Assembly (NCBI GenBank): GCA_016271365.2
Contig: CM057450.1
Coordinates: 1,802,098,967 to 1,802,162,966, forward strand
DNA length: 64,000 bases
Direction of reading: 5' to 3'
Source of the DNA: Neoceratodus forsteri
Taxonomy: Eukaryota; Chordata; Ceratodontiformes; Ceratodontidae
Part shown: piece by piece, positions 57,372 to 64,000 of the stretch
How positions within the stretch are numbered: the stretch's first letter is position 1
Layout: every line of letters starts with the position of its first letter
The notes under the pieces: generated by a model
The model's input: only the letters and a program-made list of their open reading frames with translations
What the model was told of the DNA's origin: nothing
Database searches by the model: none
Program-made: the position numbers and the translations under genes

Positions 57372-59470
57372 AAACTCCCGCTGATCCTGAGGGGCGGGGC
57401 CGCAAGGAGTCAGGCTGGGCGGAGATGGACCCGCTGGCTGGGCCTGCCTAGGAGAACGCTGGCCTCGGCTGGCGGGTGTTGCCCTGGCTCTCTGAACCAG
57501 AGCCCTCTGAGGTGCAGCGGAGTGGGTCTGTTGCCTCTGCGTCCGGCCACAGACGAAGCTTTGGTTCCTGCGAAGGAACCAAGCTTAGGTCGGCATCATG
57601 GCCTGAACCGACCTTACCGCCTTCCCGCCCTCTTGAGTTTGGTAAGGATCTTTCTGTAGGATTACCAAACAATACTTCCCTCAGGGCGCGCCAAGATGTT
57701 CTTTGGACGTCTGGGTGAAACCGGAGACGCGCAACCAAGAGTGTCTCCGGAGGCAAACGCCAGAAGCTGCTGCTCGGGCCGATGAGTCCGCGGAGTCATA
57801 CGCGGCTCTTAGCACTTGGGTCCCCACGTCTGAACCCGTACGGAGGAGCTGAAGCATCTCCTCCTTCTGCTCACCTTCGGGCATCTTTTCAGCCGCTTCC
57901 AGACCCTGTTCCCACAAAGCGTTCTGGAACTGAACCATGTGGGTTAGATAGTTCAGGGATCTGATGGCGCAGGGTAGCGGAAGTGACACGGGCCCTACCC
58001 AATGCGTCCAGTTGTTTGGACTCTGGGTCCGTGGCAGGGTGTCTCAAATGTTGTGGCCTCTGTGACCGGTCATGTGAGGCTGTGATGACCAGAGAATCGG
58101 CCTGAGGATGCTGCGTCAAGCATGATGGTCATTCCAGGGAGCCTTGCTGCTGCGATCAGCTTTCGGTCTCGCGGCGAGCGATGTGGACGCTTTCCTACGC
58201 AGCCTTGGTGACGTCCACGAAAGTGTCAACCAAGGTGGTACCACCACAGGCTTGGGGTCCTTTTGCCAAGATATTTGGCGAGTCGCACTCTTTCGGGATC
58301 TAAGTTTCAGCATCCCATCCCATGTTCTCTTGTATATGTCTCATAATATCAAGGAACGAGGGATCATCCGGAGGAGATCTAGGCATCTCACGTGGGTCCG
58401 AGAAGGGATGGAGAGTGGAGATGGGGACTAGAGGTAGAGTAGTCTGATCCCGTGTCCTCCGTGAAGGCGAATCACGCTGCCTCCTGGTCCCTGGGGGCTG
58501 GGTGATCCAGAAGAGGATTTCGACTGAGGTCTCCGCTATCAGGTCTCCCCTGGGAGGGGCTCCCAGGCCCCGGGAGGAGGAACACGGCCTGCCGAATTCC
58601 CCATGGCGAGGGGGCAGGAACCGAGTAGGAGGAGGAGGAGGAGTAGGAGGAGGAGGGGGGGAACCATGTCTTTTTAATGGTATCCCACCAGTAGGTGAAC
58701 AGATCTTTCACCTCCACTAGAGAGAGGCCTCGACGACGGCCCGGGTGCCGTTGGCGGTCAGCCGGGTCCCGCGCCGGCTCCACAGGGGTCTCTGGTAATG
58801 GCGAGGGATCCTGGGAGTACCCCACGGGACCGGGTCGCCTGCCTGGTCCCTCGGGCTGCTCTAGGTCCTCCTCCGATCAGAGGCTCCTGACCGGCGTCGG
58901 TTCGAGGCAACATGGCCTTCTTCTTTTTAGGAAGTGGCGCCGGTCCCCCACCACGTCCGCTGGATGTAATGGCCGGCGCCGGACGCCAGGCCGACGGCGG
59001 CCCAGGGAAGGGGCGCCACGGCTGACAGCTGTCGAGCCGCGCCTGGGCTACAGGCCTTTTAAAGGCGTGAGCTCCAACGCTTTGCGGGGAGGCACGACGA
59101 GAAGACCTGACGCCGGGTACCGAGGGAGGAACCCGACTTGCGGTGGTGATGGTGTCTTTCCCGGACTTCCGCCGAGGCCCTGGAGGAGGAAGGCCTGGAT
59201 TTTCCTGAGGTGAAGGTTTGATTGCAGCCGGGGAGATTTCAACCGGAGCTACGGGACTCGAACCCTAGAAGGGGACCTGGAAGGCCTTCTCCTTCTCTTC
59301 TCCGCGTGCTTGTGGACCCTGGAGTTCCTCTTGGAGGACATGGTCTTCAGTTGTTCCTCCAGAAGAAACGCCTGCAAAGCCCTCTGACGCTGGATCCGGT
59401 AACGGCTATTGAACCCTGGCAAGAAGGACAGGCCCGGTATCGTGGTTCGGGGCCTAGGCACCGACACAGG
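57370..59470 (-). pseudogene. DIRS-B gag-like ORF
   Basis: It starts near 59340-59467 (MSSKRNSRVHKHAEKRRRRP, basic). The middle section is Pro/Arg-rich. The conserved DIRS gag segment reads AAYDSADSSARAAASGVCLR, then RHSWLRVSGFTQTSKEHL (57870-57700). Stops and frame shifts are frequent. Gag of DIRS elements is thought to package RNA. Confidence 0.65.
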
Positions 59471-59689
59471 CCGTGTGGGGTCCTTGAACGGGATCTGCTT
59501 TCCACAAGCGCACCTTAAGGATGGCGTGGGTTGGTGATGACATCAAGATCTTGCTTGAAGAGGATTCTGAAGATTTTCTAAAATTTTATCGAAAAGAACT
59601 ATTCACGCTGGTCGCTGGCCAGGACTGGAAACCCAAGGGGTCATTGTAGCCAGTCGACGACGGAAAAGAACTGGGAATCCATGGGACCG

Positions 59690-59842
59690 CCTCCCCTTTT
59701 GTACCACGCCTGACGCCGGAGGCGATCGACAACAAGGTCCCCGCTGTAGTTAGCTAGCTAGAATTTTTCCGGGGGTCCAGCGCCTGGCGGCTTGGGTCCT
59801 AATGGTGTAACCTGCCACAAAGAGCTGTGTCTCAAGTAAGAT
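59690..59842 (-). repeat. DIRS-B left inverted terminal repeat
   Basis: Contains TTAGCTAGCTAGAATTTTTC and GCGCCTGGCGGCTTGGGTCC, the inverted counterpart of 54104-54160. A degenerate TATA-like TACAAAAGG lies on the minus strand at about 59695-59703, upstream of gag. Confidence 0.8.
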
Positions 59843-59849
59843 CCTGAGC

Positions 59850-59998
59850 TTCAAGCGGTAAGGAAGATCGCGCCATGGGGCGAGCCGAGTTCACCACTCG
59901 GGTAGGTGGACAGCCAACCTGAAGACCTTCCGGCAAGATTTAAGCGGCAAGGAACCTGCCAGTAAGTGTGGATTGAACAACATATCCATGCCTTAGAA
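59850..59998. other. Short interval between DIRS-B and C'
   Basis: 150 bp with no recognisable feature. It could be displaced 5' sequence of element A or older flank. Confidence 0.3.
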
Positions 59999-60457
59999 GT
60001 ACAGTTATGTAAGAACTTACCGTGAACAGTAGATCTTTAGAGAGGTTTTACAGTAGGTAATTACATATAGGACTGAAGCCGGCAGGCATTAGGACTTCCA
60101 CGGAAATATTTCTGCTAAGCAGTTCTTGACAGGACCCTCCATCGTCAGGTGACCAGCGCAGCGACGCTGTATAAAGGGCGATCCTCACGCCTGCCTCCAG
60201 TTCTTTTCGCCAAAGGCCAAAAAGGTGAGACGAGAGAAGGTTGGATGTTTCTCACTGGAAAAGGAGCTGAAAAAGCTTAGGGGATGGAGGAGGGATAGAG
60301 TTGCTTATCGCAAGAGCCTTTCAAAGATATACTGTTACGGTAAGTTCTTACCTAACTGTACTGTCTTACTTCGAGAGGGCTCTTGCAGTAGGTAATTACA
60401 TTTAGAACAGAGTCCCAAGCAGTCTGGAACAAAGAGAAGCACATGGGAGGAGGAAAA
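59999..60457 (-). mobile_element. DIRS C' right terminus and ICR, cut off by element C
   Basis: Contains one terminal-site pair (59999-60042 and 60321-60361) with TATAAAG at 60170 between them, followed by ICR-adjacent sequence that parallels element C (CCAAGCAGTCTGG, ATGGGAGGAGG) until it stops at 60457. No coding part remains, which suggests element C inserted here. Confidence 0.75.
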
Positions 60458-60821
60458 GTACAGTTACGTAAGAACTTACCGTAACAGTAGATCTTCGAGA
60501 GAGGCTCTTGCAGTAGGTAATTACATATAGGACTGACGCCGGATGGCGGCAGGACCCCACAGAAAAATTTCTAGCTAGCAGTCCCTGGCGAGGGAATGCC
60601 CCACGTCAGGTGACCGGCGTCATGTGACGCCGGTATAAAGGGGCGGTCCCGGATGCCCACCTTCCAGTTGTTTCCCGCCACAGGCCCGGACGAGAGAGAA
60701 GCAGATATTTCCTTCAATGGAAAAGGAGCTGAAGAAGCCTAGGGGATGGAGGGCGGAAGGTATACTCACTGCAAGAGCCTCTCAAGATCTACTGTTATGG
60801 TAAGTTCTTACGTAACTGTAC
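60458..60821. repeat. DIRS-C terminal-site pair (right end and ICR)
   Basis: CAGTTACGTAAGAACTTACC with GTAACAGTAGATCTTCGAGA (60461-60500) is inverted at 60781-60821 (AGATCTACTGTTATGGTAAG, TTCTTACGTAACTGTAC). The spacing of 364 bp is close to that of C' and B. Confidence 0.85.
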
Positions 60822-60879
60822 TATTTTACTTTAGAGGGCTCTTGCAGTAGTAATACCAGTTATAGACTGAATCCCAAGC

Positions 60880-62200
60880 AGTCTGGTGCAAATAAAAGGC
60901 ACGGGAGGAGGGAAACTACTCCTGAAAGTAGCGATAGCCCTTGCAGGCCTCAAGACAGAGGCTTGCAAAACAGCTAGTCCAAGCCTGCTCTCACGGCAGA
61001 GGCAATGTCCAAAACTGTAATGTTTCAGAAGGTATGGATGGAAGTCCAGGTGGTATGGAGCACAGATGTCTGCTGCAGACACATTCTTGAAATGTCAAGC
61101 AGAGGCTGCTACCCACGAGTGGAGTGACTCTGACTTGACCTGGTAGGGTCTTGCTGTACTTGGTCATAACAGAAAGTGATGCAATGAGCCAAATCCACTT
61201 CAGGCATTGCTTGAAACAGCATTGCCTTCCCTTTGTGGAAAAAGAGCATCTAACAGTTGGTCAGTTTTGAGATCCTTTGTCCTATCGGGTGTATCATCTC
61301 AGAATTCGTGAACATCCATGGTATGGAGTAAATATTCTCCTGGTTGGAGTACTGCGTGAAAAGGCAGTAACTCTATAGACTGATTTAAGGTAGACTCCCT
61401 ACCACTTTAGGCAGAAACTTAGGGTTCGATAGCGAAGAGCTACTGCTCTTTGTGAAAATCAAATAGGGAATTTTACACATATGGGCCTGGAGCCTCGGAA
61501 ATTCTTTCTGAGCGGAAGTAATGGCCACCAAGAAGACGCCTTCCACGACAGAAACTTGGATCTCATGGATGCCTGAGGTGGCAAGGAGGAAGGGTAAGTT
61601 TCTGAGAACAAAGTTCAAGTCCCAAGGGGAGCAGGAGTCGAGACAGGGGCCTCAGATGAAGGACCCTCTAAGAAAAAGTCTTAGACACCTCTAATTGGGC
61701 AAAGGTTTTATCAGCCGCAAAGGAACATGGTAAGCTGGAAATAGCGCCATGTGCACTTTCAAGGAGGAATGACTGAGACCCAGGTCAAGAGATGATGTAA
61801 ATATTCCAGCAGAACAGCCACTGGACAGAGAAAGGCTCCAATGCTTCTAGAGTGCGCCCAAATAGAAAATCTTCTTCCATTTCATGGCATAAGTGGACCT
61901 AGTGGAGGGTTTTCGCCTTCCACCAGAATCTCGCCACCTTGGAGAGACACTCAAAGCGAGATTGGGCTAGGGTCTGCAGGAGCCATGCATGAAGTTGTAG
62001 GGACTTGAGGCCTGATGGACCAGGGTCCCTGTTTCGGGTCAGCAATTCTCGAGATAAAGGAAGAGAAAGAGGAGGAACCTCTGAGTATTGTTGTAGAAGA
62101 GAGAACCAGATTTGCTTGGGCCAGAAAGGAGCTTATCAGATCATTCTCGCCCTTCCGCCTGTTAGTTTCTCAGTACACGAGGACCAGAGGAATTAGGGGA
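60880..62200 (-). pseudogene. DIRS-C tyrosine recombinase
   Basis: VVEGVFLVAITSAQKEFPRL (about 61540-61480) and a SNPKFLPKVVGSLP block mark the catalytic core. The HxxR box HSTRG is encoded at about 61115-61126. ADICAPYHLDFHPYLLKHYS (61070-61010) holds the HY catalytic-Tyr region. Frame changes near 61100 and 61380 break the protein. Confidence 0.7.
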
Positions 62201-62220
62201 AAAGCATAGATGAATCTGCC

Positions 62221-63990
62221 CTACCAGTTTAGAGACAGAGCGTCGCTCCAGAAAGCGCCTCGCTCTGGAGCGAGCGAGCAAAAGGTGGGAAGTTTTGTGA
62301 AAAGGCGAACAGGTCTATCTGTGGAGTCCCCCAAAGCTGGAAGATGTCGTCTAGAACCTTTTGGTCCAACTCCCACTTGTGTGGCAGAGCAGATGAGCGG
62401 CTTAGCTTGTCTGCCAGGGTACTGTCGACTCCTGGAACATGGCTCGCCGTAAGGTGAAGGTTGTGAAGCGTTGCCCAGTCCCAAACCCTCATTGCTTCCC
62501 TGCATAGAGGGTAGGATCGAGTCCCTCCCTGCTTGTTGATGTACCACACCACGCACATGTTGTCCGTCTGGACAGCTAGGTGACCGGGAAGGATGTACTG
62601 GTGAAGGGTTTGAGAGCATATAGTACTGCTCGTGAGTTCGTGCATAATATTGATGTGGGAGAGTAGCTCCAATCTGGACCATAAACCCTGGTCTGGATGA
62701 TGCCCAGATGGGATTCCAAATCTTCCGCCTGATGCGTCCGTGGTCAGAGTCTGGGAGGGGGAGGATGGACAGAAGGGGACCCTCACGGAACAGGTTCTCT
62801 CGAACCATCCACCATTGCAAGTCTCTTGTCATCGGTGAGGAGATCAGAACCAGATGATCTAGGTCGTCTACGAGTTGATCCCACTGGGAGCGGAGAGTCC
62901 ACTGAGATATTCTCATGTGGAGCCGCACGCGAGGAACTGTCGGGATGGCGGCCGCCATGAGCCCCAAGAGACTGAGAACCGACCTCGCCGGAACCTTTCT
63001 GATAGCAGAGAAATCTGTGACTGAAGAGAGGCCACCCTGTCCGGAGGGAGGAAGGCCTTGCTCACCGTCGTATCGAGGATAGCCCCGATAAACTGAAGTC
63101 TCTGGGATCCAGATGAGACTTGGAATGGTTGATGGTAATACCCAGGCAAGTGAAAACCTGCTGGGTGAGGGAGAGAAAATGTAGGAGCTCCTCCCTGGAT
63201 GAGGCCGCCAGGAGCCAGTCGTCCAGGTAGGAGAACACCTGAACTCCCATAGTACGCAGGTTAGCCGCTACCACTGCCAGGCATTTGCTAAAAACTCGGG
63301 GTGCCGAGGAAAGACCAAACGGAGGCACGAATTGGTAATGGTCCCCCTGAAAGCAAACCGAGGTATTTATGACGCGAGGGACGAATAGATGTGCAGATAT
63401 GCGCCCCGGCATATCCAGTGCACAGCCAGTGACCCGGCCGAAGAAGGGCAGAAGGGTTTGTAGGGGAGAGCATCCTGAACTTTTTGTATTCCACATAGAA
63501 GTTCAGGGAGCTGAGATCAAGAATGGGTCTGAGATCTCCCGTCTTCTTTGGGACCAGGAAAAAATGGGAATAGTAACCTGTCCCCTGAAGGTGAGGAGGA
63601 ACGGGTTCTATGGCTCGCTTCAGTGAGAAGGGCAGAGATTTCTTCCCAGACCAAAGGGAAGATGGTCCCTGCATAGGACGACTTCAGAGGGGGGTATGGG
63701 TGTTCTCGTACAAACCTATAGCCCCTCTGCTATAATCTGAAGCACCCATGAATCTCATGGTCATCCTCTCCCAACCCGAAGGTGGAGGGAGAATCCCATC
63801 GTTCCCGGTGTGTCCGGAGGCGGTGGGAGAGGGAGGAGTCAGGTGGTATGGGCAGCGCGCAGCTGGGGCACCCGCTGCTTTTGGGCGGTGGGGTCTGCAG
63901 CTGGGGGGCCCGGCGCCAGTGGCCTGCCTCCTGGGTTTCGCTTTATTTGGCCGACCGCGCCGCGCAAAAGGACGGGCGCTTGTGGGGATG
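62221..63990 (-). pseudogene. DIRS-C reverse transcriptase and RNase H
   Basis: GYYSHFFLVPKKTGDLRPIL and DLSSLNFYVEYKKFRML (63580-63480) begin the RT. The palm shows FVPPFGLSSAPRVFSKCLA (63330) and the intact catalytic box VFSYLDDWLLAAS (63240). RNase H: TLTTDASGGRFG (62750), then HLAVQTDNMCVVWYINKQGG with its Asp (about 62580-62520). The tail WELDQKVLDDIFQLWGTPQI and DLFAF follows (62380-62310). Frameshifts occur around the RT/RNase H boundary. This is the best preserved DIRS polymerase in the window. Confidence 0.85.
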
Positions 63991-64000
63991 GGACGGCTGG

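Larger units (their letters stand above)
54026..59842 (-). mobile_element. DIRS retrotransposon B, structurally complete
   Basis: In element orientation (minus): left inverted repeat 59842-59690, gag 59470-57370, RT/RNase H 57370-55900, tyrosine recombinase 55640-54500, internal complementary region 54446-54381, right inverted repeat ending 54026. Left and right repeats share the ACTACAG..TTAGCTAGCTAGAATTTT block in opposite orientations (59743-59768 and 54130-54160). The left terminus 59820-59842 is exactly complementary to 54424-54446 in the ICR, as in DIRS-1-type elements. Coding regions are frameshifted. Confidence 0.85.
60458..64000 (-). mobile_element. DIRS retrotransposon C, runs past the window end
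   Basis: Minus strand: RT/RNase H from the window end to 62221, recombinase 62200-60880, ICR at about 60781-60850, right repeat to 60458. The terminal-site pair is 60458-60500 and 60781-60821. TATAAAG at 60634 (plus strand) lies in the right repeat. Gag and left repeat are beyond 64000. Confidence 0.85.

Overview
This is vertebrate nuclear DNA. There are no bacterial-type operons or dense gene content. I see one plausible host exon (31408-31530), a two-pore-channel TPCN3-like domain I S6 exon, embedded in intronic or intergenic DNA made almost entirely of transposable elements. The mixture is Tx1/L1-like LINEs, L2/CR1-like LINEs, several DIRS tyrosine-recombinase retrotransposons, a Kolobok/T2-type MITE, fold-back elements and tRNA-derived SINEs including a V-SINE-like family. 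That combination fits an amphibian (caecilian, salamander or frog) or a lobe-finned fish better than a mammal, bird or teleost. I cannot resolve the species.

Layout. 1-7170: decayed L1 (ORF1, ORF2, 3' tail) interrupted by a tRNA-type SINE. 7170-12100: mostly unassigned, with a second SINE copy and fold-backs. 12140-14830: a LINE 3' end and an L1 ORF2 C-terminal fragment. 16525-23215, minus strand: a long L2/CR1-type LINE with tandemly repeated 5' UTR, a 2A-like NPGP motif, and a solo LTR in its C-terminal coding part. 23300-27480: two minus-strand SINE copies and nested fold-backs, including a 1.8 kb imperfect palindrome. 27484-30672: tandem array of about 340-bp units, each with a tRNA-like pol III promoter, split by an L1-type element that carries ORF1 but no ORF2. 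31408: host exon. 32395-34190: CR1-like endonuclease fragment. 34205-39450: plus-strand DIRS remnants. 39700-46585: plus-strand LINE with a 2A-like motif, holding a repeat-rich insertion (minisatellite plus SINE), a T2-type MITE and a V-SINE-like element. 47263-47898: LTR-like segment. 50150-64000: a cluster of minus-strand DIRS elements (A, B, C and a terminus C'). B is essentially complete, from left inverted repeat through gag, RT/RNase H, recombinase and internal complementary region to the right inverted repeat.

Most ORFs carry stops or frameshifts, so the copies look inactive, but insertion order can be read from target-site duplications. The most unusual items are the tRNA-like array, the ORF1-only L1, an eight-copy palindromic site at DIRS termini that may be the recombinase crossover site, a LINE/SINE pair with the same 3' hairpin tail, the 2A-like motifs, and the TPCN3-like exon with an apparent one-base deletion.
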